Shown here: positions 23,626 to 33,750 of the stretch, piece after piece | Numbering within the stretch: the stretch's first letter is position 1 | How the letters are laid out: every line of letters begins with the position of its first letter | NCBI GenBank assembly: GCA_024036415.1 | Contig: JAMWET010000949.1 | Span: 448,501 to 512,500 of the forward strand | DNA: 64,000 nt | Direction of reading: 5' to 3' | From: Prochilodus magdalenae | Taxonomy: Eukaryota; Chordata; Actinopteri; Characiformes; Prochilodontidae | Translations under genes and position numbers: made by a program | Notes under the pieces: model-generated | The model's database searches: none | Told to the model about the DNA's origin: nothing | The model's input: the letters and a program-made list of their open reading frames with translations, nothing else

Positions 23626-26235
23626 TTCTACATAAAACTAATAATAAATAAATACATTTCAAGTTAGGAGGTGTGCACAAACTTGTGTAATAGGTCGTAT
23701 GTCAAAAATGCAGTTCACGTAAACTGACACTGAAATCAGCCTCTGAAATTCTTGGACACCAACACAGATAGTCCTGAGTGAAACTGAGTGTACAGTTCTG
23801 TGTAATCTCGGTTTCCTGTTCAAAATGAGGAGTGACTTTGTGAGGACTAGTTTTAACCTGAAGCGTATGTGGTCCTTCGGGGCTTAGAGGTAAGCTGCCT
23901 GTTCAGGACACTCTGCTACAGTGGGAATTGCTGACCATATTACTCATATGGTAGCAGTTATTAAAAAGGGAGACAGACACTATGAACATAACAATAAGAA
24001 ATACGAAACTGATGCAAACTTTAAAATATAGAGAGTCAGCACTTTCATCTGACATCACTCATTATAGTGTCTCACCAGAGGGTCTCGCATGTCTGTTTTA
24101 CTGAGCGGTTGCCAGTGACAATTGCTGCTCATTAGATGCTTCCAGGACAATTTAGGTTTTGGCAAATTATAGATGTATTACTCAACTGGACATTGATCCA
24201 AGATCTGAATTAAATAAACCTGTTAATGTTGAAGTTATAGGCTGTATATTTGTATGCTTGGTTAAATTACATGCGTTTTTTTTTCTAAGTATGCATACGC
24301 ACAAATATATACGAGCGATTAGTAAGACTTGAACTGAAAATGAACTGAAACTATTACGAGATTATAAAGAAATAACTATTCCGAGTGTGTCAGAGACATC
24401 TATGTGTCTTGTTGCAGAGATATCTACTTAGGTTAGCATGCTAACCAGCTAGCCCTGGGCCCTCCTGTCTTGTAATACCACTTTGTACCTCAAGAGGTGA
24501 CAGAGAGTCACAGTAGCATTGACCATTCCAAACTGAGAGGATGAAGAAGTAGCTTTGCTGTCCTGTATGGCGTTTTCTAATCTCATCATTCATGTTCTAC
24601 ACCTGGGTAGATCATTTTAGAACAGATAAAGGCCAATGAAAGGACAAGTAAACATAATGATGACTTTAGCTCTTGGCAAGGGATCATTATAATGCCCACT
24701 GCTGCCACCAAGGAAACACTGTCAGCAAAAAATCACAAAAAAAGGCAATGATACAAACCAAAACAGAATTAACATTAGCATTCCTTACACAGGAGACCCT
24801 CATGCCGAATAAAAGGATAATGCGTAATGATAAACTTTTTTAGACACATTATCTGGTACAGAGTACGAGGCAGGAGGAGGGACTGTGCATTTCCTTGTGT
24901 CTTATGATGTGGGTGACACCACAACTTATGCTGCTTCCTATTTGTTTGGAGTATAAATTTGACAGGTTGTCATCTCACACACTGCTCCTTTAACAGGCCC
25001 TAGTATGTAGAATTTAGCAAATAAACAGCAATTGTGCATTAAAAGTGTTTTATCTGTAAAGCTGGTATTAACCAAAGTCATTTTACCAGGGACGTCCAAA
25101 CCTTTGCATATGACTGTAATCATGTATACGTTGTACTTACTGCCTCCTTGGTGGTACGTGGGGGAAGGTAATCCAGTGTATATATAGTACACAGTTGCCT
25201 GAAATGACACACACAGTTGTGTTAGATTCTAAAGTCGAGTCTCTCTCTCAAAGCAAGTTGTATAAAGCAATCTGCAGCCAAATGCAGTTTTATCTTAGGG
25301 GATCGATCTTTAGTCAGCAAGATTTAGAGTCATATTAAAAGAAAAGGAAGGATCTGCCAAGCTCCCGAGTGGGACATCAGCCTATGCAAACATTATTCAT
25401 CACCGTAAGTGCGAGATTAAATTCTCTATTTTTTCAGTGTAATGACTTTGACTGAAACTATTTACGCAGATTGCGAGCCAAACGCGGACCTTTGTCATTA
25501 CGATGCAGCTCTCTGCTGTTTTGTTTGTGAGCTTGACCTCTTGTGGTCTCTTATGTGACCAGGGGACCAAGCAGACCAGGAAATGCCTGGTGTGAGCGCT
25601 GAAAATCTGTGTGCTTCCCTGCAAGAACTGGGAGGATAAATGCCTTGGAAACAGGACTCCTGTGAGGGTTACAGCGGAAAAGCTTCACCTCACTTTTTCC
25701 ACAGTCTCCTCTTTTGTGACCTTTTGGAAGTCTGCAACACTTTCCCTTCTTTTTAAAAGGATGAGGAAGCAGCAGGGAAGAGTAAAGGAATGTTGGTTTT
25801 GACGTTGCTTGATCACATAACCTGCAGGGTGCATTATATCATAGTGGCTATATGCTGTATGCAGATAAGCGTTTACATGCATTCATCACCAGGAGATGTA
25901 GGCCTATCATCACCATAGCAATAAATAACCAAATATCCACATCACTGTCTCAGCACATCAGTTGTCTGAGCCCTGCTGGCCATCCCCCTCTACTGGAGAT
26001 CCTAGTAACTACAGCCTTGTCCTCGATTACAAACACTTGTTAACATCATACTAGCATGAAAAAGACTGTGGACACATACTACAGTCAGATATCTTGCAGT
26101 GGAGCTCATATAGTAGCGGTGAAGCATGGTATTCTACTTACATGTCATTGTAGTCTGGTCCAGGGTGGGGTAAAACGGTATGTCCTGTTTCTCTGCACGA
26201 AAAAAAAACCAAAAACAAAACAAAAGTGTATGTTC
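23626..26235. other. intergenic, no feature recognised
   Basis: About 2.6 kb of AT-rich DNA with no convincing exon, RNA or named repeat. If a cfap95 orthologue were present between mamdc2 and ptar1, small exons could hide here; I could not identify any. Confidence 0.45.
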
Positions 26236-26535
26236 ATACTCATCCTTTCAGTCATCTTACAATGTCTAAACTGCTTTCTCCCTTTGGGTTGCGGGAACTG
26301 CTGGAGCATGCTCCAGCACTCACTGGGCAGATTGCATCCCCAATTCATTGCAGAGTTACACCTAGGGGTGCAATCTAGCATCTCTAGTTAACTTGACTGC
26401 ATATCTTTGGATTGTGGGAGGAAACCGGAGCATCCAGAAGAAACCCACACAGACATGTGGAGAGCATGCAAACTCCACACAAAGAGGACCTTGGAACCCC
26501 GGCTGGGAATCAAACCCAGAGTCTTAACACAGTAA
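26236..26535 (+). repeat. dispersed fish repeat, second copy
   Basis: Contains 'ggattgtgggaggaaaccgg', 'gcaaactccacacaaagagg' and 'ggctgggaatcaaacccaga', collinear with 15,341-15,667. Its 5' part includes 'tgctccagcactcactgggc'. Confidence 0.7.
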
Positions 26536-26829
26536 TATTTGTAGAAACAGAAGTCACTGTTCACGAGGGAGAACATGAAGTTCAGAGTGGTAAGGCTAGT
26601 AACAGTAGTGGCTGTAGCAGTGAGAAACAGTTAGGGAGTTTAGTTCATTGTATCATGTTGTACCTGTCTAATACCAAAGACTGGAAGCAACTGGCTTGCA
26701 CCATTGATTTTGGAGTTTCCTTGGCTTCATACTCCTTCTTTAAAAGATACTGAGACATCTGGGTTTCAGTTGTTGTGCTCCAGTCCTGAAAGCAGAACAT
26801 GCACAGAATAATTCCACCAAGGACAAATT

Positions 26830-27340
26830 TAGTAACTGAGATGTAGGAAAGTCATTTAGAGTGGTTAGGTGTAGAAATGGTGCATTATAAGGAAACTTCA
26901 GATTCAGATTCCTTACAGTGGTGGTGACAGGAACTAGGGATTACAATGTCTGCGTCTTCCTTCTGGGTGCAACTATTCTTTTGCACCCAGAAGGAAGCAC
27001 CCCTCCACCATTTAGACTTTATGGTCTCAGTATAGCTGTTGCACTTACTGCATCCACACACGTCCCAAAATGTTTATATGTTGACTTGTGTAATTTCTTT
27101 TGTCCAGCACGACATGCATTGAGATCATAATCCTTTGGTTCTGCTTCCCTGTTTTTGTGCCTAAATGGAGACAGAAGAAACTGGAATTTAAAGGGAAACT
27201 CTCCAAAAAATCTCCATAATGAAATCATCAAGGTGGGCAAAGTCAAGAGTGGTTTGTGTAAAAAGCTCTATTTTCTAGAGAGACTTGCAGAGCCATAATT
27301 GTTCACAGTGGTGGTGATGGTAACCAGACGTCTGAATAGT
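26830..27340. repeat. MITE-like element, rearranged, containing a foldback
   Basis: The parts 'tcatttagagtggttagg' and 'cttacagtggtggtgacagg' (26,851-26,930) and, again, 'ttcacagtggtggtgatgg' (27,303-27,321) match the element at 17,891-18,296. The two halves flank the Tc1-like hairpin at 26,956-26,997. Boundaries are approximate. Confidence 0.4.
26956..26997. repeat. perfect inverted repeat: two Tc1-family termini head to head
   Basis: Arms of 17 bp, 'cttccttctgggtgcaa' and 'ttgcacccagaaggaag', are perfectly complementary with an 8-base loop (ctattctt). Each arm is the terminal sequence of the internally deleted Tc1-like family. No body remains, so this is a terminus-only foldback. Confidence 0.9.
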
Positions 27341-28239
27341 TTAATGCCTCTAAAATCTCGCTTATGAAAAGTCAATACATTTATTGGGTATGAATACGCT
27401 GCCTAAGGGTCTGGCACATTATTTTATGATAATTAGTTTTGGCTTAAAATGTATTTAAATCCTTTTATTTTAATTAATTCATAGCAGAGGCATACATGCA
27501 GGACATTAAAATGTACTTCAGAATATATATATCCATATTAACATATGATTTATTTTAAATTATATGAACTAATATTATGCACAGAAATGTAAAAAAAAAA
27601 ATGTATTTAAATACATCATACAGGTATGAAAACTTTGTCTAAGGCATTTTACTGTTTGGAATATGTTTTAATATTAATTTGTATTCCAGTATCATAAATA
27701 AAGTTCTCCTAATTTCTAACTATTTAACTAAGCTAGTGTTGTGGGAACTGATACACTGTAAAAATGCAGTTTATTTGTTTGTAATATTGTTTACTTAAAA
27801 TATTCTTAAAATATGCGCTGTCATACCACCAACGATTAATACAAAATGCAACACAAAACACAGACGTCTGTACAGTTCATCTTCCATGAGAGAGAGAGAG
27901 AGAAAGAAAGAAAGAGAGAGAGAGTCCAGTTGATGTGACGACAAAAAAGCTGGGGACTGGAAAAATTATTTTGTTTTATTGCACAATAAATAGAATATTT
28001 TGCTTGGTTCATGCTACGGATTTGGACAGGATTAGGTGTGCATACCATATTGGAGTCTATATAGGGCTCAACAATCAGGGTTAAAAAGGCTCATATTTTG
28101 GATTATTTTTGTACATTGTAAAATGTTAATAAATAATATATTAATCAATGTGGATAAATATTGATAGTAAATGAAAGGGTTAATAAATTAGCTGTATTTG
28201 TGTTGCAGACCCCTGGTTCCCATTAGCTTCTCTACAAAG
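27341..28239. other. intergenic, AT-rich
   Basis: Contains a short GA/GAAA run at 27,890-27,924. Otherwise nothing recognised. It ends at the TAACC target-site duplication of the LTR element. Confidence 0.5.
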
Positions 28240-28244
28240 TAACC

Positions 28245-28436
28245 TGTAATGTCCGTATATCTTACGTGACATAAAAAGGAGACGACATCCCATGTTAACT
28301 CAACAGGGCGTTTATTCAGGTCTTCACTCCCCGACTCCTCTACCCAGACTGTCCCATACAGCACAGTAGCCTAACCTTTTCAGACACTCACTCTCTTAAA
28401 GTGACAGTAGCTAATTCCTACATACCATACATTACA
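28245..28436 (-). repeat. 3' LTR (192 bp)
   Basis: Begins TGTAATG and ends CATTACA. It carries a minus-strand AATAAA within 'ctgaataaacgcc'. It differs from the other LTR only at 28,421 (C, against T at 32,956). Confidence 0.95.
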
Positions 28437-28450
28437 TCTCCCTTTCTTTT
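28437..28450 (-). other. polypurine tract
   Basis: On the minus strand 'aaaagaaagggaga' lies immediately before the 3' LTR, the position and composition expected of the plus-strand primer. Confidence 0.85.
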
Positions 28451-28698
28451 AAGAGAATTCCTATGTAACATGAACTGCATACCTTTGTATAACACAAATC
28501 ATTTTCTATAAGCCTATTTCCTTCCACATCTCCCCTTTCTAACCATGAAACATACATATAACCCTTTGATTTTTTTTTTCATCACAACAGAACATTGCTG
28601 CAACATATACCTCCCTCTGTAGGTAAACAGCATTACACAGCGCATAACACTCTGTATTCTTTCTTTTTTTTTTTTCTCACACAGCCTAACATGCTTGA

Positions 28699-29751
28699 CT
28701 ACAGATCAAGCTTAACTACTGGCTTGCTTATTCTGCCAGAACGTGTGACCGTAGACCCTGGTGTTAGAGTCTCTCGTGTGACAGGAGTAGGTGTCACCGT
28801 TCCGCTGGTCACCTCAATGTCCTCGTCCACTGTTGGAGTAGCCACGTCAGAACCTTTGTTGTCTGACATGTGACGATCGGGAACAGCCAGCAGGTGGCGT
28901 CTGTTCCTCCTGTAGCACTCGCCTTTGCTTGTCTCCACAATGTAAGATCTTGGAGTGGAGCTTGTGCTATGAACAACAGCAGGAGTTGTCCACTGTTTCT
29001 GTCCATCCAACTTTGTAAGCACAGAGTCACCTAATCTCAATGGTGGTAGCTCCTGCACTCCATTGCGCCTGTTGTAGTAGTATGCCTGTCGCTGTTTGGC
29101 TGATTTGTCAGCTTGTTTGACCTTGTCCAAGTTGGGCCAGCTAGGTTTCAAGTTATCCTGTAGTACAGGCAAAGTTGTCCTGATTTTCCTGCCCATTAAA
29201 AGTTCGGCCGGACTGACTCCTGTAGAGGAGTTAGGTGTAGCTCTGTATGCCATCAGAGCGAGAAGTGGGTCGTCCTGACGCAGGACATGCTTCGCTATTT
29301 GGACTGCCCTTTCTGCATGACCATTACTCTGAGGGAAGTGGGGACTCGAAGTGACATGAGTAAAGTCGTAGCTCTTACTAAACTCACTCATCTCCGCAGA
29401 AGCTAGCTGAGGACCATTATCACTCACTAACACCTCTGGGATACCATAACGTGCAAAAGTAGCCTTAAGTCTTGAAACAACTTGGCTGCTAGTAGTGGTA
29501 GGCAAATGCAAGACTTCTAGGAATCTAGAAAAGTAATCAGAAACAACCAAGTAGTTCTGCTTCTTAAACTCACATAAGTCTACTGCCACCCTCTGCCATG
29601 GCCTAGATGGTAGCTCGGTTGAGATTAAAGGCTCTTTCCTCTGTGTGTTCCTGTTCTCAGTACAGAATGAACACTGCTGCACTCTGGTAACTATGTCCTG
29701 TCCTGTCCCATCTTGGGCCACCAAACTGACTGGAGTGCTCTCTCTCTGCAC
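28699..29751 (-). pseudogene. gypsy integrase, catalytic core and C-terminus
   Basis: A long open segment with the integrase core: D in 'V-A-V-D-L', D in 'V-S-D-N-G-P-Q' and E in 'S-N-G-H-A-E-R', the D,D-35-E arrangement used for strand transfer. The C-terminal part has 'L-G-D-S-V-L' and 'R-S-Y-I-V-E-T', typical of gypsy integrases, then a tail ending 'S-G-R-I-S-K-P'. It opens in a different frame from the preceding piece, so it would not be translated as part of Pol without a frame change. This is the least damaged domain. Confidence 0.9.
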
Positions 29752-30173
29752 TTATTTAGACCTTGATGCCCATCGTGAATTCTCTCTAGGATCACTTTTC
29801 TCATACCCTCAGGGATAACTATGCGACTCCCTCTCAGCACTAATCCATCTACCTCGGATAATTCACCTCTGACCTGGTAAAAATCCCTTGCTGACTCTGG
29901 GACACTGTCTAAGTACTCAGGCCATCCTGATCTAATAAAGCTGCGTACTGCCTGTAGCTGTGGATCACTGACCGTACTCTGCTTTATATCCCTGATCCTC
30001 TGTGGTGTGGCTGGTGCTTGACTTATCACATTATCAATGTGTGCTGCCACATCGTCCTGTAAATCTCTGTCACCATAACACTGCTCTGGGCCTCTAGACA
30101 AAGCATCCGCCACTGCTAGTGTTTTTCCTGGTGCATACTCAGCTAACCCACTAAACCGCATGAGCCTCATCAA
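29691..30173 (-). pseudogene. gypsy RNase H end and integrase zinc-binding region
   Basis: Starts with the end of RNase H ('A-D-A-L-S-R', a hallmark of gypsy elements) and reaches the integrase N-terminal region 'H-D-G-H-Q-G-x-x-K-C'. The second cysteine pair appears at the start of the next frame piece. The frame switches near 29,700-29,750. Confidence 0.85.
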
Positions 30174-30610
30174 CAGCCTCTGACACCTAATGGGGACATT
30201 ATCTAGGTCTTTACTGTTAATAAGGGGTACTAAGGGCTTGTGGTCAGTAATGAGTCTAAAACTGGCAAGTCCGAACAGGTACTTGTCGAATCTTTCGCAT
30301 GCCCAGACGCTGGCTAGGCACTCTTTTTCGATTTCAGGGGGCGTACCTCGTTTCAGTGTCGCTCAGCCGCCTGGATGCATACGCCACACGGGTTTCCACT
30401 GGTCCCCGTGCTGCTGGAGGAGAACTGCTCCCAACCCATAGCTGCTGCGTCGTCGGCCGACACCGCAGTGGGTCTTCCTGCATCGTAATAGGTTAAGACT
30501 GGAGCTGTGGCTAACAGGGTTTTGAGATTTTGAAAGGCTGTCTGTTGAGCAGGTTCCCACGCCCACACTCCATCTTCCCTTTCAACAAAGCGTCGTTTAG
30601 AGTGGCTCTG
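30174..30610 (-). pseudogene. gypsy RNase H, frame-shifted
   Basis: Pieces in two frames read 'A-F-Q-N-L-K-x-L-L', 'T-A-V-S-A-D' and, after a shift, 'S-S-Y-G-L-G-A-V-L-L-Q', then 'I-E-K-E-C-L-A' and 'F-x-L-I-T-D-H-K-P-L' nearer 30,240. These are the usual RNase H landmarks of gypsy elements in correct order, but not in one frame. Confidence 0.8.
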
Positions 30611-30756
30611 CTATAGTAGACAGCTCCGGAACATACTTAGCTAAGTAGTTCACCATCCCGAGAAATCTTTTCAGCTCAGTAATGTTGTTAGGCTGGGGAA
30701 AGTTCTCTATCCCTGCTACCTTGTCTGGATCAGGCCGGGCTGCCCGGCCTTGTCGA

Positions 30757-31137
30757 TTACGTGGCCCCAGAAAACGAACCTGTGTCTGTCTGAACTTGCC
30801 ACTTGTGCTCGTTCAAACTTGAGCCCCTGATGCTTCGATGACTTTCAAAGTCTTGTCTAGACGCTGGTCGTGTATCTCTTCGGTTGCACCGTGGACTAAG
30901 ATATCGTCCGATCCCCATGAACAGCTCCACCCCCTCCAATCCTGCCAAAGTCTCAACCATTGTTTTTCCTTTGGAAAAATCTCTGGCGCACTCGTGATCC
31001 CGAACGGAAGACGCCGGAAGGCGTACCTCCCAAACGGTGTGATAAAGGTGGTGAGTGTTTTACTGTTCTCGTGTAACGGTATCTGGTAAAACCCGCTAGC
31101 TGCATCCAGTGTTGTGAATACAGTCGACCCCCCGAGT
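30757..31137 (-). pseudogene. gypsy reverse transcriptase palm, frame-shifted
   Basis: Contains, in alternating frames, a 'F-R-R-L-P-F-G-I-T-S-A' equivalent (near 30,995-31,030) and the catalytic region 'D-D-I-L-V-H-G' (near 30,890-30,910). The residues before D-D do not look like the canonical aromatic-x-D-D box. At least two frame changes occur in 380 bp. Confidence 0.75.
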
Positions 31138-31401
31138 CTAGGCAGTATTTTCGTCTACGGTTGGTAGCACATACTTTTCTCGTTTCACTGCACGATTTAG
31201 CTTTCGAAGATCCGCACAGCAACGAACCTCCTTTTTGTTGGGCTTTAGAACTGGCACCATAGCTGCGCACCATTCAGTTGGCTTGGTCACCTTTTCAATG
31301 ATGCCTTCACTTTCCATACGGTGGAGTTCTTTCTTGACTAGAGGGACTAGCGGCAGGGGGTATCCGCCTCGCCGTGTGTACAGAGTATGGTTTAGCATCA
31401 T
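31138..31401 (-). pseudogene. gypsy reverse transcriptase fingers
   Basis: Reads 'G-I-I-E-K-V-T-K-P-T-E-W' and 'C-x-D-L-R-K-L-N', the early conserved RT blocks, and 'Y-V-L-P-T-V-D-E'. The frame differs from both neighbours. Confidence 0.85.
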
Positions 31402-31711
31402 CCTGTAGGACTATCTCCACTGGCTCTGTGTTCAGTAGTCCACCTGACTTGAAAACACCCCCAACCTCATCCACTCGTTTCACGAGGCCCATGTTTACAG
31501 CTTCGGGGAGGCCAAGAAGACAGCTGACTCTTCCTCTCATAACGTATACTTTAAAGGGAATATTGCTTCTCCTTGTACTTTGTGGTAGCCCAAAAATAGC
31601 CCCACGCAGCTGAGGGTGTCTCCCGGGCTGACGAAACTTGTCATCGGGTGGGCTAAGTTTGATTTTAGGCTTCATCATTTTGCAGTGTGTTAAGGTTGAT
31701 GACTGTAGCAT
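31307..31711 (-). pseudogene. gypsy protease remainder and RT N-terminal linker
   Basis: After the protease active-site region the segment continues with 'L-L-G-L-P-E-A-V' and 'E-P-V-E-I-V-L-Q-D-D-A-K-P-Y-S-V', the usual lead into the RT domain of gypsy elements. Frame changes lie at both ends. Confidence 0.75.
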
Positions 31712-32022
31712 CCCGCTCCAGTGTCTATCTTGAAGGTGATTGGGACGTTGCTCACTTCTAAGTTAACAGTCCAATCCTCTTTAGAGGCACGTCTTTTCTG
31801 CCGATTTCGCCCCAGAAAGTATGACTGTTTCACCTCTTGAGTGACTTCGCTCACTTGCTTTGAGTGACACACACGCTCCCAGTGTCCTTGTTTGTGACAC
31901 TTCTTACATTTACTCATGAGTGCAGGGCATCTCCTCATCTCACTGTGTTTGGCTTTGCCGCATCTCCCGCAGCTCTCGGCCTTATAGCGCCCCTGGTGGA
32001 CACTGCCGCTTTGTCTCTGCAC
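31690..32022 (-). pseudogene. gypsy nucleocapsid zinc knuckles and protease start
   Basis: Shows C-x2-C-x4-H-x5-C and then C-x2-C-x4-H-x4-C zinc knuckles near 31,890-31,960, followed by the retropepsin motif 'I-D-T-G-A' at about 31,715-31,730. The reading frame is lost directly after the active site. Confidence 0.9.
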
Positions 32023-32644
32023 GCGCTGCTCGCCCCTCCCGCGTCCGTCTGACTGTGGGCTGACGCGATGACGTAGCGCGTTTTACATTTGCATACTGAG
32101 TCTCTGGCGGGTTAGACTGGAGGTTAACTTGCTTAATAATCTCCTCCGCCTGCCGTGCCTGTTCGATAACTTCGGCCAACGTTAAGTCTGCTTTAAGCTG
32201 GAACTTACGAGACAGGCCCTTGTCTAAAATACCCACAACTAGGCGGTCTCTGATGTGTTCATCTCGCTTATCCCCAAACTCGCAGTACTCAGCCAGCTCG
32301 TACAGCGCGCGTATATACTGCTCTGCAGTTTCTCCGGGCTGCTGGCTGCGCTGATAGAAACATGCCCGCTCATGTATAACGTTACGGCGGGGAATGAAGT
32401 ACTCGTCAAACTTCTTAAGAACTTTGTCAAAGTCTTTCCCTTCCTCTTCGCTGTCGAAGCTGAACGAGCTAAATATCTTTTCAGCCTCGCTCCCCATGGA
32501 GTAAATCAAAGAACTCACTTGTATTTCTCCATTGTCTTTGTTCAGCTTCGTAGCCAGCCGATAGCGCGAAAATCTCTGTTTCCACTCTGGCCAATCCGCC
32601 GGGCGGTCGAACTTGAACTCACTTGGTGGGTTAAACTTCGCCAT
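31982..32644 (-). CDS. gypsy Gag, capsid-like part
   Basis: I place the start at the ATG at 32,644 (M-A-K-F-N-P-P-S-E-F), about 135 bp after the LTR, rather than at the longer frame reaching into the LTR. The protein has the gypsy Gag pattern 'D-W-P-E-W-K-Q-R-F', 'F-D-E-Y-F-I-P', 'C-F-Y-Q-R-S-Q' and 'Q-Y-I-R-A-L-Y-E-L-A'. The open segment is about 220 residues and then leaves frame just before the zinc knuckles. Confidence 0.85.
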   Translation of the reverse strand: MAKFNPPSEFKFDRPADWPEWKQRFSRYRLATKLNKDNGEIQVSSLIYSMGSEAEKIFSSFSFDSEEEGKDFDKVLKKFDEYFIPRRNVIHERACFYQRSQQPGETAEQYIRALYELAEYCEFGDKRDEHIRDRLVVGILDKGLSRKFQLKADLTLAEVIEQARQAEEIIKQVNLQSNPPETQYANVKRATSSRQPTVRRTREGRAARAETKRQCPPGAL

Positions 32645-32761
32645 TATGCTGCTATCCTCTCGCAGGCACCCCCCAGGCTCACCCAACGCCAGCTTCTCTC
32701 TTTCGCTCGACACCAGCTGCTCTAGCTCTTGACCAGTCTCTTCAACTTCTAACCTCGAGTT

Positions 32762-32779
32762 CTTCAACTTCTGACACCA
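32762..32779 (-). other. primer-binding site (tRNA-Leu type)
   Basis: Immediately inside the 5' LTR the minus strand reads 'tggtgtcagaagt', complementary to the 3' end of a tRNA-Leu including CCA. The match covers about 13 bases and then diverges. The primer identity comes from memory of tRNA-Leu ends. Confidence 0.7.
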
Positions 32780-32971
32780 TGTAATGTCCGTATATCTTAC
32801 GTGACATAAAAAGGAGACGACATCCCATGTTAACTCAACAGGGCGTTTATTCAGGTCTTCACTCCCCGACTCCTCTACCCAGACTGTCCCATACAGCACA
32901 GTAGCCTAACCTTTTCAGACACTCACTCTCTTAAAGTGACAGTAGCTAATTCCTATATACCATACATTACA
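32780..32971 (-). repeat. 5' LTR (192 bp)
   Basis: TG...CA ends with TGTAATG/CATTACA palindromic termini. The single difference from the 3' LTR (T at 32,956) turns minus-strand 'tatgta' into 'tatata' in the U3 start. Transcription from here would run away from ptar1. Confidence 0.95.
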
Positions 32972-32976
32972 TAACC

Positions 32977-33322
32977 ATTTCCCACCAGACCACTGTGAGT
33001 GAGTCTGTTTACGTCTCAGTGACTGCATTATTAAGAAATATTAGAAACTCTGTGGAGTCCCCCTTTCACACTACAGTATTGATCAGGCTGCAGCAGGATT
33101 GGCTCTAAACTTACCAGTTGTAAGTTAAGGTGGATTTGCTGTAGTTCATCTCGATCTATCCAGGCTGGTGGCTACACGTTGCAGTCGTGTTTCTAAAGAC
33201 GCCACCCTCGTCGCCATGGCACGCGGGACCAGTAAATAAATTATTTAATATTTAAATAAATAAATAATAAAAGTCCCGGATGAGGTTGAGTCACTGGTGC
33301 TGACGTCACTCGCGCTCTGAAA
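32977..33322 (+). promoter_or_regulatory. ptar1: ptar1 promoter / 5' UTR region
   Basis: Between the LTR element and the ptar1 start codon. It contains an A/T-rich stretch at 33,232-33,274 and then a GC-richer part with 'gtgctgacgtcactcgcgc'. No TATA box is placed convincingly, and the transcription start cannot be read from sequence alone. Confidence 0.55.
33301..33308. promoter_or_regulatory. CRE/ATF palindrome
   Basis: A perfect TGACGTCA octamer 14 bases upstream of the ptar1 ATG. Such sites bind CREB/ATF factors and are common in short GC-rich housekeeping promoters. Confidence 0.6.
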
Positions 33323-33408
33323 ATGGCCGAGTCGGAAGAGGAGGTGGATGTCTTGGTCCAGAGAGTTGTCAAAGATATTACAAACGCTTTCAAGAGAAAC
33401 CCGAACAT
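33323..33408 (+). CDS. ptar1: ptar1 exon 1 (protein prenyltransferase alpha subunit repeat-containing 1)
   Basis: PTAR1 is the alpha subunit of geranylgeranyltransferase III, which with RABGGTB adds a geranylgeranyl group to farnesylated YKT6 and so supports Golgi trafficking; it acts in the cytosol. Exon 1 encodes M-A-E-S-E-E-E-V-D-V-L-V-Q-R-V-V-K-D-I-T and on to N-P-N, close to the human start. The donor is 'cat|gtaggt' with a phase-2 end. Seven exons join without frame breaks to 449 codons: 33,323-33,408; 34,046-34,215; 34,484-34,550; 35,262-35,366; 37,410-37,653; 40,559-40,887; 43,614-43,962. From memory the human protein is about 400 residues, so this fish form is longer, mainly in exons 5 to 7. 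Confidence 0.95.
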
Positions 33409-33711
33409 GTAGGTGGCTTTCACTTCATCTTCACCTGTCTTTAATATCTCATGTGTGCGGGTGTGCAGTTGTCGCTCGCTAGCCGGCACTGCAAACTACT
33501 TATTTGGGCTAGCCGGGCTGCTAACGGTGCTCGCCGGACAGGTGTAAGTAGAGCTATGCTAAGCTAACGCTAGCAGACGCTGCTCAAGCTTTGCCAACGT
33601 TACTTATTATAAAAAGCCTAAGCCGGTGCTAGGTGTAGTGCTCGGATACCATTATCTGCTGCCGCCTTCAAACACTTAGTTTGTTTAGTATGTCCTTCTC
33701 TCGCTTCTCTC

Positions 33712-33750
<39 letters not shown>

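Larger units (their letters stand above)
28245..32971 (-). mobile_element. Ty3/gypsy LTR retrotransposon, full length but frame-broken
   Basis: A 4,727-bp element bounded by two 192-bp LTRs and by the exact target duplication TAACC (28,240-28,244 and 32,972-32,976). In transcription order (minus) it has 5' LTR, primer-binding site, gag with zinc knuckles, protease, reverse transcriptase, RNase H, integrase, polypurine tract and 3' LTR. Integrase following RT/RNase H marks Ty3/gypsy. No envelope gene is present. The LTRs differ at only one position, indicating recent insertion, yet gag-pol is spread over at least eight frame segments. It lies about 350 bp upstream of the ptar1 start and points away from it. 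Confidence 0.95.

Noticed and set aside
28245..32971. Endogenous retrovirus
   Set aside because: No envelope-like frame lies between integrase and the 3' LTR; Gag and domain order fit a Ty3/gypsy retrotransposon.
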